64,000 bases of DNA from Bacteroidota bacterium (GTDB taxonomy: Bacteria > Bacteroidota > Bacteroidia > UKL13-3). Position 1 is the stretch's first letter. The number at the start of each line of letters is the position of its first letter. A program made the translations under genes and the position numbers. Positions 38,078 through 47,834 of the stretch are shown one piece after another. The stretch spans positions 34,982-98,981 of the forward strand of contig JAIXWW010000005.1 of NCBI GenBank assembly GCA_027491085.1, in the 5' to 3' direction. The notes under the pieces are model-generated. The model saw nothing but the letters and a program-made list of their open reading frames with translations. It had not been told where the DNA came from and did no database searches.

Positions 38078-38644
38078 ATGAGCGACCCACGTTTAAAACC
38101 AGTATTAGATAATTTAAAGCAAATGATGGATGCTGCAATTGACCATGCAACAAGCGAGTTTACAAAAATTCGTGCAGGAAAATCGCACCCAAGTATGATA
38201 GATGCAGTAAAAGTGGAGTATTATGGTTCTTTAGTACCTGTAAGCCAAGTGGCCAATATTAGTACCCCTGATGCAAAAACCATTACCATTCAACCTTGGG
38301 AAAAAAACATGTTCCAAGCCATTGAAAAAGGTATTATTATTTCAAACTTAGGCTTCAATCCAACAAACGATGGAACCATTATTCGCATAACTTTACCACC
38401 ATTAACAGAGGAAAGAAGAAGAGAAATTGCTAAAAAAGCCAAAGGCGAATCGGAAAATGCTAAAGTAGCGGTAAGAAACATAAGAAAAGAAACTAACGAA
38501 ACCATTAAAAAGCTACAAAAAGATGGTTTACCTGAAGATGAAGCAAAAACTGCTGAAGCTGGAGTTCAAAAAACAACTGATGCTTACATCAAAAAAATTG
38601 ATGACCTTTTAGCTATTAAAGAAGCTGAAATTATGCACGTTTAA
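38078..38644 (+). CDS. frr: Ribosome recycling factor
   Basis: A 188-residue cytosolic protein that, with EF-G, splits ribosomes after termination. It shows the two-domain RRF pattern: the long helices with EFTKIRAGKSHPSMIDAVKVEYYGS, domain II with ANISTPDAKTITIQPWEK and the LTEERRREIAKKAKGE helix, and the C-terminal KKIDDLLAIKEAEIM. Length is normal. The usual upstream neighbour pyrH is absent; a glycosyltransferase lies there instead. A terminator follows. Confidence 0.97.
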   Translation: MSDPRLKPVLDNLKQMMDAAIDHATSEFTKIRAGKSHPSMIDAVKVEYYGSLVPVSQVANISTPDAKTITIQPWEKNMFQAIEKGIIISNLGFNPTNDGTIIRITLPPLTEERRREIAKKAKGESENAKVAVRNIRKETNETIKKLQKDGLPEDEAKTAEAGVQKTTDAYIKKIDDLLAIKEAEIMHV

Positions 38645-38673
38645 GAGTAATTATTATTACTTATTTTTTATTT

Positions 38674-38713
38674 AGCAATGATTCATAAACACAAAGAATC
38701 ATTGCTATTTTTC
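38674..38713 (+). terminator. Terminator of frr
   Basis: An 11-bp perfect stem (AGCAATGATTC / GAATCATTGCT) with an 11-nt loop followed by ATTTTTC lies 30 bp after the frr stop. Confidence 0.75.
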
Positions 38714-38741
38714 ATTTTAGCCTATTACAATTACAAACCCT

Positions 38742-40826
38742 GTGCAAGTAAAAAATATTAATATCAAAGCATTTCTAAAACCAATTTTAAAAATAGTAGG
38801 TGCGCTATTAGCCATTGTTATTGTGGCATTTTTTCTATTGCGCGGCTATTTCTTAAATAAAGCCATCAATAAGGTTTCAGCTAAATTTAAAACCGAATAC
38901 AATGCTGATTTAAAAATTGACAATGCATCGTTTAAAGGCATTAGCGGTATTGAATTATCGAAAATAACACTGGTACCACAAAGGGGAGATACATTGATTA
39001 GCATTGACTATTTTACTGCCAGTGTTAGGTTTTGGTATTTGCTTATAGCCGATGTAAGGATACAAGATATTGGTTTAAAACAAGGTTATATACAATTGGT
39101 AAAACAAGGCGATTATAAAAACTTTCAAGATTTTTTAAGTAAAAAAGACAGCACTTTACAAGATACAATAGAGCAAATTGAAAAACCAAAAACAGATATA
39201 AATTATGCTAAAGTGGTTTATAAACTTATGTCGAGGTTATTTGCACAAGTGCCTAGCGAGGTGTTAATTGAAAACTTTGACTTACGCATAAAAGATGATG
39301 ATAAAAATGTATCGTTTAACTTAACCAAACTTTCGCTAAACAAACAAGTATTTGATAGTTATATTACAGTAAACAGTAATAATGCCATTCAGCAATGGCA
39401 AATAAACGGAACCGCCAATCCTAAAAAACGCCAGGCCGATTTGAACTTTACTCGTACCGATTCTGTAACTGTTCAAATTCCTTATCTCTATGAAAAAATT
39501 GGTTTGAAAACTGGCTTTAACTCTATCAGGTTTCAGTTGGATGGCTTTGATTTTGATGATGACATGTTAAATATTACTGGCGCAGCTTCTATTGATAGTT
39601 TTATGCTAAACCATACGCGCATAGCCAAAACCGATGTAATAATTAACCATGCCGATGCCAAGTATAAATTTTTATTTGGACCTAATTTTATATCGCTTGA
39701 TAGCTCTACCGTGGTTACATTTAATCAAACTAAGTTTCGCCCTTATTTTAGATTAAGCGAACGTACCGAAGAGCAAAATACCGAAAAACGTGCTCCACGA
39801 AATAAAGACAATAGTTTCTATAAATTCTTTAACAAATACATTGTTACTATGAGCGTGCAAACTGATAAAACGCCTGCTCAAGATTTTATAAACTCATTGC
39901 CAGCCGCTTTATTTAGCCATATTCAAGGCATGGAAGCAAGCGGTAGTTTCACTTATAGATTAGACTTTAACTTGGATATTCATAAGCCAGATGAAATGGT
40001 TTTTGAAAGTAATATTGATAAAGACAATTTGCATATAACCAAATATGGTGCGGCTAATTTGGCTAAACTAAACGAAAGTTTTATGCATACGCCTTACGAA
40101 AAAGGAAGGGCCATGCGGTCATTTATAGTTGGACCAGAAAACCCCAATTTTGTTAGCTACGAAAACATTTCGCCATTTGTAAAAAAAGCCATTTTAACCA
40201 CCGAAGATCCTTCGTTTATGTATCATAGAGGGTTTGTAAATGAAGCTTTTCGCCAATCAATTGCTAAAAATATTAGAACTGGAAAATTTGCCAGAGGTGC
40301 AAGTACCATTAGCATGCAATTGATAAAAAACGTGTTTCTTACACGCGAAAAAACCATGGCTCGTAAGCTAGAAGAAATTTTATTGGTTTATATGTTAGAG
40401 AACAATTACATCGTTTCGAAAGAACGTATGTTTGAGGTGTATTTAAACCTAATAGAATGGGGACCTAACGTATATGGAATTGGTGAAGCCTCCAGGTTTT
40501 ATTTCCAAAAATCGCCAGCCGAACTTAACCTTAACGAAGCTTTATACTTGGCAAGCATAGTGCCTAGTCCTAAAGGATTTATGTATAAATTTGAAAAAGA
40601 TGGCAGCATGCGTGCATACATGGAACGTTCGTTTAAGTTTATTACCAATAAAATGGTAGCACGAAGCCTCATTTTACCTGAAGATACCATTGGCTTAACT
40701 TATAAAATTAATATTATAGGCCCAGCTAAAACGTATATCATTAAAAATGATTCTATTATTAACGATAGCATCATTATTGACGAAACAGGAATTTTAGAAA
40801 TCCCTAATCAAGCTGATGAGGAATAG
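38742..40826 (+). CDS. GT51 peptidoglycan transglycosylase with long AsmA-like N-terminal region
   Basis: A 694-residue membrane-anchored protein. One helix (about 17-36) is followed by about 390 periplasmic residues of repeated beta-strands. The first part (YNADLKIDNASFKGISGIEL ... RVQDIGLKQG-like) resembles AsmA/DUF748 domains that form lipid-binding grooves. The last 250 residues are a GT51 lipid II polymerase domain with the catalytic TEDPSFMYHRG, GASTISMQLIKN, ARKLEEILLVYMLE and MFEVYLNLIEWGPNVYGI motifs. No transpeptidase domain is present. It would polymerise glycan strands in the periplasm. The start is GTG 38742; the first internal Met is about 160 codons later. Confidence 0.85.
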   Translation: MQVKNINIKAFLKPILKIVGALLAIVIVAFFLLRGYFLNKAINKVSAKFKTEYNADLKIDNASFKGISGIELSKITLVPQRGDTLISIDYFTASVRFWYLLIADVRIQDIGLKQGYIQLVKQGDYKNFQDFLSKKDSTLQDTIEQIEKPKTDINYAKVVYKLMSRLFAQVPSEVLIENFDLRIKDDDKNVSFNLTKLSLNKQVFDSYITVNSNNAIQQWQINGTANPKKRQADLNFTRTDSVTVQIPYLYEKIGLKTGFNSIRFQLDGFDFDDDMLNITGAASIDSFMLNHTRIAKTDVIINHADAKYKFLFGPNFISLDSSTVVTFNQTKFRPYFRLSERTEEQNTEKRAPRNKDNSFYKFFNKYIVTMSVQTDKTPAQDFINSLPAALFSHIQGMEASGSFTYRLDFNLDIHKPDEMVFESNIDKDNLHITKYGAANLAKLNESFMHTPYEKGRAMRSFIVGPENPNFVSYENISPFVKKAILTTEDPSFMYHRGFVNEAFRQSIAKNIRTGKFARGASTISMQLIKNVFLTREKTMARKLEEILLVYMLENNYIVSKERMFEVYLNLIEWGPNVYGIGEASRFYFQKSPAELNLNEALYLASIVPSPKGFMYKFEKDGSMRAYMERSFKFITNKMVARSLILPEDTIGLTYKINIIGPAKTYIIKNDSIINDSIIIDETGILEIPNQADEE

Positions 40827-41006
40827 TAAAAAATTATTGGGCATTTTTTAAGTTAGGCGGTATTTATTAAAATCTACATGAAAATAAACACTTAATTGAT
40901 TAATAACTACTCTTAACTCAATTTACTATTTCTATCAAATTATCTGAAATAGATAAAAGAATAACCATCCATATTTTATCATTATAAAATTACACATCAT
41001 TTAAGT

Positions 41007-41756
41007 ATGACCCCAGAATACTATAAAGAATATTATGAACTAGAACGCAGTAATTGGTGGTTTACTGCTCGTTTAGAAATACTTAAAAGTCAAATAAAAA
41101 GTCAGTTTAAAAACAGAACCGATTTAAATATTTTAAATATTGGAGTGGCTACTGGTGCTACCTCCATTATGTTGGAACAGTTTGGTAAAGTAAAATCAAT
41201 TGAGTACGATGAAATTTGCTGTAATTTCGTTAAACAAAAATTGAATATTAACATAGAACAAGGCAGTATTTTAGATTTACAATATGCCAATAATACTTTT
41301 GATTTGGTTTGCGCTTTTGATGTGGTAGAACATGTAGAAGACGACCAATTGGCAATAAATGAAATGATAAGGGTTTGTAAAAGTACCGGAGCGGTTTTTA
41401 TAACCGTTCCGGCCTTTATGGATTTATGGAGCAAACACGATGAAATAAATTATCATTTTAAACGCTATACCAACAAAACATTACTACCCCTTTTTGATTC
41501 AAGTAAAGGCCAAATTAGTTATCATTCATACTTCAATACCATTTTGTTTATGCCCATTTACGTGGTAAGATGGTTGAGTAATAAATTTCCTAATTTATTC
41601 AAACGCGATGGGAGTGGTTCTGACCATAGTATGTTTGAATTAGGTTTTTTAAATAAGGTACTATACGGAATATTTATTGCTGAAAATACTTTACTCAAAC
41701 CAAGAATTAAATTACCGTTTGGGGTTTCGTTAATGGTAATTTTCAATAAAAAATAA
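41007..41756 (+). CDS. Class I SAM-dependent methyltransferase
   Basis: A 249-residue soluble protein. A Rossmann methyltransferase core is visible: motif I is a variant ILNIGVATGATSI, where the usual acidic DxGxG is altered, and a VKSIEYDE acidic end of strand 2, the LVCAFDVVEHVEDD strand 4 motif and the VCKSTGAVFITVPA strand follow. The pattern is that of Methyltransf_11/UbiE-like enzymes. Substrate unknown; next to sugar-polymer genes on the opposite strand, a glycan or lipid is plausible. Convergent with the GT-C operon, with 4 bp between stops. Confidence 0.87.
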   Translation: MTPEYYKEYYELERSNWWFTARLEILKSQIKSQFKNRTDLNILNIGVATGATSIMLEQFGKVKSIEYDEICCNFVKQKLNINIEQGSILDLQYANNTFDLVCAFDVVEHVEDDQLAINEMIRVCKSTGAVFITVPAFMDLWSKHDEINYHFKRYTNKTLLPLFDSSKGQISYHSYFNTILFMPIYVVRWLSNKFPNLFKRDGSGSDHSMFELGFLNKVLYGIFIAENTLLKPRIKLPFGVSLMVIFNKK

Positions 41757-41760
41757 GTTA

Positions 41761-43185
41761 TTATTTCCTACTAAAAATGGCATACTCGGTTACCCTTCCT
41801 TGTCTGCTGGTAATATGAAAAATGGTATCCATTTTTAAGTTATTGCAATGGTTCAATTTTTCTAAAGTTAAACCAAACTCCATAACAGAAAGCCAAGTAT
41901 CCCAAACTACTATACTATTGGTATCAATTGAATTAAATTCTTTTACATCATGCATCATTCTTACTTTCGATTTATCAAAAGGATCTAAGTTTTTAAATAA
42001 TGGAACTGAAATGTCAGCCATTATTAAAATTTTATTGGGTTTATAAGAATTTATGTATGGAACCACACTGTTCTTGATTAAAACCTGCGAAGCCTCTAAC
42101 TCAAAATCATCAGGTATTTTATATGAAGCCGGAGTTTTTAAAAAGGGAAAAACAACTAGTAAAATGATAAAAATATACTTCAACCCTACACCTAGTTTTT
42201 TATTAATTAAAAGAGTTTGTGTTTCAATAAAGTTTAGTCCATCAAGTACTATAATAGCCATTAATGGCATAACACTTACAAATACGCGCGACAACCCCAT
42301 TGAGTTAAAAATACCTAATGCCCAAAAGCTAGTGTGCGCTAAAAAAAACGCAAAAAAACAACCATAAATTAACCATAACTTTTCATTAATAAAGGGTAAT
42401 TTATTTTTAAATTTAATCAAAGTTATTACCATTGAAATACATCCTATAAAAAAAAGAATATATTCTATTAAACCCATTTGAAAATACAATTGATCTATGA
42501 AATGAGTCCAAGTACCTATTCCATAAACGCTACTCATGTGTGCATAAGGAATTTTATTAAATACCCATAATAAATCGTGGTAGTAAAAGCTACCTATTAC
42601 TGACATAACAACATGGCCCGAAATTAACCAAGGACTCCACTTGAACTTTTTAGAAGCAATTAAATAAACAAAAACAACTCCAAGTATTATTAATCCTTCG
42701 GAACGAATAAACGGCAAAAATGAAATAATAAATAGACCTAAAACTGTTTTATTTTTCACCAAAAAATAAATGGAGACCATTAATAATGCAGCAGAAAAAG
42801 GTTCTGTTAAACCAGAAATAGTTACATTCACAAATAGTATTATTGAATAAAGAACTATTGCAATAAATTTAGCATTAGCTGTTTTAAAATGTAGTAGGAT
42901 TTCATAGGTAAAAAAAGCCGAAACTAAACTCATTAAAACATTGAATACTTTAATACCAACAAAGCCAAACTGAGAGAAGGGAAAAGCAAAAATGGTATAT
43001 AATGGTTTTGCCCAATGATTAAAAAAGTTTTCTGGGTGCTGGCCTGCAAACTTTGCATATTGAAAATGAAAAACACTATCTCCTCCTCCTCCTGTGCCTT
43101 CAAAAATGAAACATACTACCAATAAAATGATTGCAATTATTGCTAAAGAATAATAGAAAAAAAGGCTTGTTTTTATCTGTTTCAT
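41761..43185 (-). CDS. GT-C-like polytopic membrane protein
   Basis: A 474-residue protein with about 11 membrane helices and a short soluble C-terminal domain (about 370-474). The first periplasmic loop contains GGGDSVFHFQYAKFAGQHPE, the acidic loop position where GT-C enzymes have their catalytic Asp, followed by WAKPLYTIFAFP, as in ArnT/PMT-like proteins. I infer it transfers a sugar from a polyprenyl-phosphate donor. It is the last gene of a four-gene minus-strand operon, 6 bp after the previous gene. Confidence 0.75.
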   Translation of the reverse strand: MKQIKTSLFFYYSLAIIAIILLVVCFIFEGTGGGGDSVFHFQYAKFAGQHPENFFNHWAKPLYTIFAFPFSQFGFVGIKVFNVLMSLVSAFFTYEILLHFKTANAKFIAIVLYSIILFVNVTISGLTEPFSAALLMVSIYFLVKNKTVLGLFIISFLPFIRSEGLIILGVVFVYLIASKKFKWSPWLISGHVVMSVIGSFYYHDLLWVFNKIPYAHMSSVYGIGTWTHFIDQLYFQMGLIEYILFFIGCISMVITLIKFKNKLPFINEKLWLIYGCFFAFFLAHTSFWALGIFNSMGLSRVFVSVMPLMAIIVLDGLNFIETQTLLINKKLGVGLKYIFIILLVVFPFLKTPASYKIPDDFELEASQVLIKNSVVPYINSYKPNKILIMADISVPLFKNLDPFDKSKVRMMHDVKEFNSIDTNSIVVWDTWLSVMEFGLTLEKLNHCNNLKMDTIFHITSRQGRVTEYAIFSRK

Positions 43186-43191
43186 AATGCT

Positions 43192-44604
43192 TTATTTTTT
43201 AAATAACTCGACTTTAGCTTGCTCATTTTCAAAACGTTTTACTAAGTGAATATGATTATTGGCTATCATACTATCGAGCTCATTACTCGATTCGTTTGCA
43301 ACGTTGAGGTAAAATATATTATTTGTATCGCTTAAATTAGATGATAATTTCAAAAATTTTTTATCAATAAATCCATTATGAGGGTTATCAAAAATACAAA
43401 ACATTAAAAAGGGAGCATATACTTGTTCTTTTAAATCAGATTTTTTTACATAATCAACCATTTCAATTTGAACTTTTAGCAACTTAGTATAGCTTAATTC
43501 GGTATCTCCAAAATTTGGATTATTTATGCTTCTATGTATGTTGAAAATCCCAATTAATGATATAATAAGAATTATAGAATAGACTTGTATTGAGTTTTTG
43601 ATGTAACTAAAAACAAACGAGCAACCAATTAACATCAGAGGCATTACTGCGAAAAGATAACGATTGGTAAAAAAATTGATTGCTGCAAATAACACAAAAC
43701 CAAAAGTTATTACTGCAAAAGAAATTAATAAAATTTTATGCTCTTTTGATAACTTATTTTTTAAAATCCCAAACAAAACAATTGCCGTAATAAAAGTGAT
43801 TAAATAAATGAAATTTCTTCCTTGTCTAACAAATAATGTTAGAAAAGATCCTTCCATTTTGTTACCAAATTCTTTAAAATCAATCATGCTTGTATGTAAT
43901 GGAAAAAAGTACCATCCAAACATTATTTTTTGAATTATAAAGAAAGTAAAACCTATTGAAAAAACTACTAAAACAATTGAAAAATATTTAAGGATTAATT
44001 TGTTATCTGCATTTTTAAAATACCACTCTATGGCTAAAATTATAATAAATGCCGGTATTAAACAATAACCACTTTCTTTGGTTGAAAGTGCAGCTAATAA
44101 TGCTGTTGCAAAACCAATAGTTTGTTTTTTAAAATAAAAATAAAATGCCCATACAAAAAATAAACCTAACATAATTTCACTTAGTAAAAAAGTGCTTTGT
44201 GTTAAAAAAATTGGTTGTATTAATAACAATAAGGTGGCTAAAAAACTTGCAAAATAGGAGCTAGTCCATTTGTAAGTAATAAAGTAAACACTTATTAAAA
44301 GAATAATAGAAACGAATAATGGGAATAAATGGGCAATTGGTAAACTATAACCAAATGTTTTTATCCAAAGTGAGGATAAAAAATAAAATAATAAAGGATG
44401 TCCCCTATATAATTCTGCATCAATACTACCTGGAATTAAGCTTGGTCCTTTTTCAGCCATTACTCTTATGGCAGGTAAATATGACCAAGCTTCGTCCCAA
44501 AAAAATGGAAGTGAAAGTGCTTCATATTTAATTAAACACAATCCTATAACTAATAATAACAATAACCAGTGATACGGATTTTTTAGATTTAAGGATTTTA
44601 ACAT
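43192..44604 (-). CDS. Family 39-type (ArnT/PMT_2) glycosyltransferase
   Basis: A 470-residue polytopic protein with about 11 helices. The first loop bears FFWDEAWSYLPAIRVMAEKG, the Asp-Glu pair of GT39/GT83 glycosyltransferases, and YRGHPLLFYFLSSLWIKTFG, which fits the PMT_2 family (Pro and His after the loop). These enzymes use a lipid-linked sugar to modify lipid A, proteins or polymers on the outer face of the inner membrane. The operon partner GT2 at 44622 may make that lipid-linked sugar. Confidence 0.87.
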   Translation of the reverse strand: MLKSLNLKNPYHWLLLLLVIGLCLIKYEALSLPFFWDEAWSYLPAIRVMAEKGPSLIPGSIDAELYRGHPLLFYFLSSLWIKTFGYSLPIAHLFPLFVSIILLISVYFITYKWTSSYFASFLATLLLLIQPIFLTQSTFLLSEIMLGLFFVWAFYFYFKKQTIGFATALLAALSTKESGYCLIPAFIIILAIEWYFKNADNKLILKYFSIVLVVFSIGFTFFIIQKIMFGWYFFPLHTSMIDFKEFGNKMEGSFLTLFVRQGRNFIYLITFITAIVLFGILKNKLSKEHKILLISFAVITFGFVLFAAINFFTNRYLFAVMPLMLIGCSFVFSYIKNSIQVYSIILIISLIGIFNIHRSINNPNFGDTELSYTKLLKVQIEMVDYVKKSDLKEQVYAPFLMFCIFDNPHNGFIDKKFLKLSSNLSDTNNIFYLNVANESSNELDSMIANNHIHLVKRFENEQAKVELFKK

Positions 44605-44621
44605 AAATAGATATAAAAAAA

Positions 44622-45335
44622 TTAGGCTTTAAATAAACCATATTTTAAAATACAAAAAATGGCTCTAAAACCATCTTTCCAGTTTATTTTTTTTCCTTCA
44701 GCATAAGTTCTACCATAATAAGAAATACCTACTTCGTAAATTCTTATGTTTTCAATTCGACTAATTTTAGCAGTAACCTCCGGTTCAAAACCAAATCTAT
44801 TTTCCTTAAAATCAATACCTTTTATAATATCTGCTTTAAATAATTTATAGCAAGTTTCCATATCAGTAAGGTTTAAATTGGTAAACATATTACTCAAAAA
44901 AGTAAGAACAGCATTGCCTATTGAATGCCAAAAGAATAAAATTCTGTGTGGTTTACCACCCATAAAACGAGTGCCATAAACTACATCCGCAAAACCATCA
45001 ACAATTGGTTTTAACAAAATATTATATTCATTGGGATCGTACTCTAAATCGGCATCTTGTACTATAATATAATCACCACTTGCTTCTTTAATTCCAGTAT
45101 GAATTGCTGCACCTTTTCCTTTATTTATGGTATGTTCTACAAATTTTATGTATTCGTACTTTTCGTTTTTAAGGGCAATGATTTTAGCTGCAGTATTATC
45201 TTTTGAGCAATCGTTAACTATAATTACTTCCTTCTCAATATTGTCAATTAATTTCACTTGATGTACTTTTTCAAGTATTTTATGAATTGTAGCTTCTTCA
45301 TTGTAAGCAGGAATAATAATGGATAGTTTGGTCAT
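44622..45335 (-). CDS. Family 2 glycosyltransferase (DPM1-like)
   Basis: A 237-residue GT-A glycosyltransferase without membrane helices: LSIIIPAYNEEATI, IIVNDCSKDNT, NKGKGAAIHTGI, and the metal motif VQDADLEYDPNEY, followed by DMETCYKLFKAD and RFGFEPEVTAKI. It matches dolichyl/polyprenyl-phosphate mannose synthase-like enzymes. It likely makes the lipid-linked sugar donor used by the adjacent GT-C proteins. Four bp separate it from the upstream gene of the operon. Confidence 0.92.
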   Translation of the reverse strand: MTKLSIIIPAYNEEATIHKILEKVHQVKLIDNIEKEVIIVNDCSKDNTAAKIIALKNEKYEYIKFVEHTINKGKGAAIHTGIKEASGDYIIVQDADLEYDPNEYNILLKPIVDGFADVVYGTRFMGGKPHRILFFWHSIGNAVLTFLSNMFTNLNLTDMETCYKLFKADIIKGIDFKENRFGFEPEVTAKISRIENIRIYEVGISYYGRTYAEGKKINWKDGFRAIFCILKYGLFKA

Positions 45336-45339
45336 ATAT

Positions 45340-46641
45340 TTAATTTGTAGGTGAAATTAATAGTTTTATAAATTGATTGTGATCCCAAGCTCCATTTCCA
45401 TACCAACAACCATCATAGGTATAAATCAATTTCATATTAATTGTAACACACAATAATAATAGCAAAACTACAAAATACCTTAAAGCAGTTGATTTTATTT
45501 TGTAAACTTTGTTTATAAAATAAGCAAACGGAATTATCAGTATTGCATAAAAATCAACAAAGCCTCTATGACCTAAGCCACAACCAAGTTTATAACTCCA
45601 CCAAGAAGCATAGGTGTAAGTTATCAATAAAAATACACAAGCTATAACCAGGCTATTTACTTTTTTATCTTTTACCAATAAAATAATTCCTAATGCCATT
45701 AATAACTGTATGGGATTATTAGGGAAAAAACCATTTTCAAAAGCAAATAATACATTTAAAATTTTAGGGCTAAATTTATAAATAAACGACTCGTTTCCAT
45801 AAGAATAACTAACAAAACTATTGAATAAATATTTATAATAAGCAAGTTGTGGAATTAAAATAATAAAGGCAATAATGCCCATAAATAAGTAATGTTTCCA
45901 ACCATTTAAAATGCGCTGTTTTAGTTGGTTCCAATTAGTAATATCTAAAAAAAATATTGGAACGAAAAAAATTAAATTAATTGGTCTAGTTAATAACACC
46001 AATCCAAAGAAAATACTAGGTAAAATAATGTTTCTGTAATTGGAGCTATTTAAATATAATTTATAAAAGTGTACAAACGCAGCTATTAAAAAAAAGGAAT
46101 AAATATGTGATAAACCTGTTTCTTGAGCCGCATAATAATATAAATTGGTTCCTGTTAAATACAAAAAGATAGACGTGTAAATTATTTTTTCTTCAAAATA
46201 GTTTTTCAAAAATTTAAACAGAAAAAACAACCCAAACATTAAATAAAAAACAGCTGCTATATCTATTGCATAATGATAAGGCCTGGTAAATCCATTGGCT
46301 TCTAAATTATTTAATTTACTGTATACATGCGCACTCACAAAAAAGGGGAACTCAAGTATTGATAATCCAACTGGGTATTTTGAAACTATTTTGTTGGCAT
46401 TTCGATCTAAAAAAAAACCTTCGCCTGTTTTAAATTCAATACTATCAGGAAAACTATTAGCATCAAAATTATAAATAAATACTGAAGGCAAATAAATATA
46501 ATATCCAGCTTTATCGGAAAAAATTTCACTATGATAATTAAATTCTTTAGCTCTACTGTGGATATTTAATGTTGCAAAGGTCATTGCCCCAAAAAGTATT
46601 AACCAAACAATTAAACCTTTGTACTTTTTTATTGAATTCAT
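45340..46641 (-). CDS. Polytopic membrane protein, probable GT-C glycosyltransferase
   Basis: A 433-residue protein with about ten membrane helices and no large soluble domain. The first loop holds the SDKAGYYIYLPSVFIYNF segment, with an Asp at the place of the GT-C catalytic acid. That loop pattern recurs in many uncharacterised Bacteroidota membrane glycosyltransferases. It is the first gene of the four-gene operon (45340, 44622, 43192, 41761). A role in transferring sugars across or on the inner membrane is inferred from context. Confidence 0.72.
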   Translation of the reverse strand: MNSIKKYKGLIVWLILFGAMTFATLNIHSRAKEFNYHSEIFSDKAGYYIYLPSVFIYNFDANSFPDSIEFKTGEGFFLDRNANKIVSKYPVGLSILEFPFFVSAHVYSKLNNLEANGFTRPYHYAIDIAAVFYLMFGLFFLFKFLKNYFEEKIIYTSIFLYLTGTNLYYYAAQETGLSHIYSFFLIAAFVHFYKLYLNSSNYRNIILPSIFFGLVLLTRPINLIFFVPIFFLDITNWNQLKQRILNGWKHYLFMGIIAFIILIPQLAYYKYLFNSFVSYSYGNESFIYKFSPKILNVLFAFENGFFPNNPIQLLMALGIILLVKDKKVNSLVIACVFLLITYTYASWWSYKLGCGLGHRGFVDFYAILIIPFAYFINKVYKIKSTALRYFVVLLLLLCVTINMKLIYTYDGCWYGNGAWDHNQFIKLLISPTN

Positions 46642-46694
46642 TTATTCAAGCAAATATATATTAAAATAAACAATGATAAAATTTGTAAAAACCA

Positions 46695-47834
46695 TTAAAA
46701 TTTTGGACCAATGCAAACTGGACTTCTTCTGTTTTGCAATTTATAAGTTAAACGTAAATCAGTAAAATTGGCTTTTTGGTAATTAGCTAATAGTGAAATA
46801 CCAATGCTCCAACTTTTGGTTAGTTTATAACTAATGGTATGCCTATGGTATATATTATCCATTTCTGGAATATCTTTAAAAATATAATAGCCTAAATATT
46901 GTCCCCATGTAAATTGATGAAACAAAAACTCGTGTCCAACGGTAACTCCCACACGTTGATTACTTAAATACAGTTTTCCTCCATAACGTAACAATTCTGA
47001 TATGGCTCTATCTTCCAACCACTCTGCTCCTATTGCCAAACTATGACCTTTTTTAACCCCAAATGGTAAATTATAACTGGCAGCAAATCCATTAATTAAA
47101 TAAAACTTTTCGGTATTAACTGTTGATGATTTATAAGTAGTAAAAGCAGTAAACTGCAAATTGTGTCTACCTTCAAACGGCTTTATTCTGCGTTTTAAAT
47201 TTAGTGGAAGTTTCACATTATCAGCTATTTTAAATTGATAACTCAATGCACCTGTAAAAAAGTTAACGCCCAAATTTGGATCTTTAATGGCTCCATTGGA
47301 AAAATGGTTAAAAACCAACCGAGCACCAATTGATTGATTATTTTTGAATTGAAAATTTGCCACTAGGCCCAAAGCTAAAAAAGCATTTACATAACTGCTG
47401 TACGACCAATTGATTTGGTTGTTTAACGAATCATAAGGACTTGAAATAAAGTTTAAACCACCGCAAGCTTTTATTGCCAAATTTACTTTTTGTGTTTTTA
47501 AAATATTTGATTCAAGGGTGTAAAAAGCGTTTACATTATTTTTTATAACTGGATTATTGATATTGAAAAAATTAAGTCCAAATCCAGTTACAAAACCTTT
47601 TGGGTTATAATGGGCATCTAAATTATCTAATCTTTGGCTTATTAATTCTATTTCAAAACCCAAAATAGGCGCATTGGCTGAATATTCTACTCTATTGGAG
47701 TGAGCCAAAATAGAACCATTATGTATACTTGCTCGCAAAAAGTAATTGGTTCGTTTGTATAACAAACTATCGTTATTGGCTTTTAAATGAGTAAGCAATA
47801 AAAACGATATGATTACGAAAAGTAATCTAGGCAT
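46695..47834 (-). CDS. PagL-like acyloxyacyl hydrolase/lipid A deacylase-type outer-membrane protein
   Basis: A 379-residue outer-membrane protein with signal peptide (cleavage after THLKA). The first half (about 20-210) is a beta-barrel with the PagL motif NHFSNGAIKDPNLGVNF, in which His177 and Ser179 fit the catalytic His-Ser pair. PagL removes the 3-O acyl chain of lipid A. The protein is roughly twice as long as classical PagL, and the second half looks like a further set of barrel strands. Activity is therefore uncertain; a structural role is possible. It overlaps the APC permease gene by 8 bp. Confidence 0.72.
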   Translation of the reverse strand: MPRLLFVIISFLLLTHLKANNDSLLYKRTNYFLRASIHNGSILAHSNRVEYSANAPILGFEIELISQRLDNLDAHYNPKGFVTGFGLNFFNINNPVIKNNVNAFYTLESNILKTQKVNLAIKACGGLNFISSPYDSLNNQINWSYSSYVNAFLALGLVANFQFKNNQSIGARLVFNHFSNGAIKDPNLGVNFFTGALSYQFKIADNVKLPLNLKRRIKPFEGRHNLQFTAFTTYKSSTVNTEKFYLINGFAASYNLPFGVKKGHSLAIGAEWLEDRAISELLRYGGKLYLSNQRVGVTVGHEFLFHQFTWGQYLGYYIFKDIPEMDNIYHRHTISYKLTKSWSIGISLLANYQKANFTDLRLTYKLQNRRSPVCIGPKF

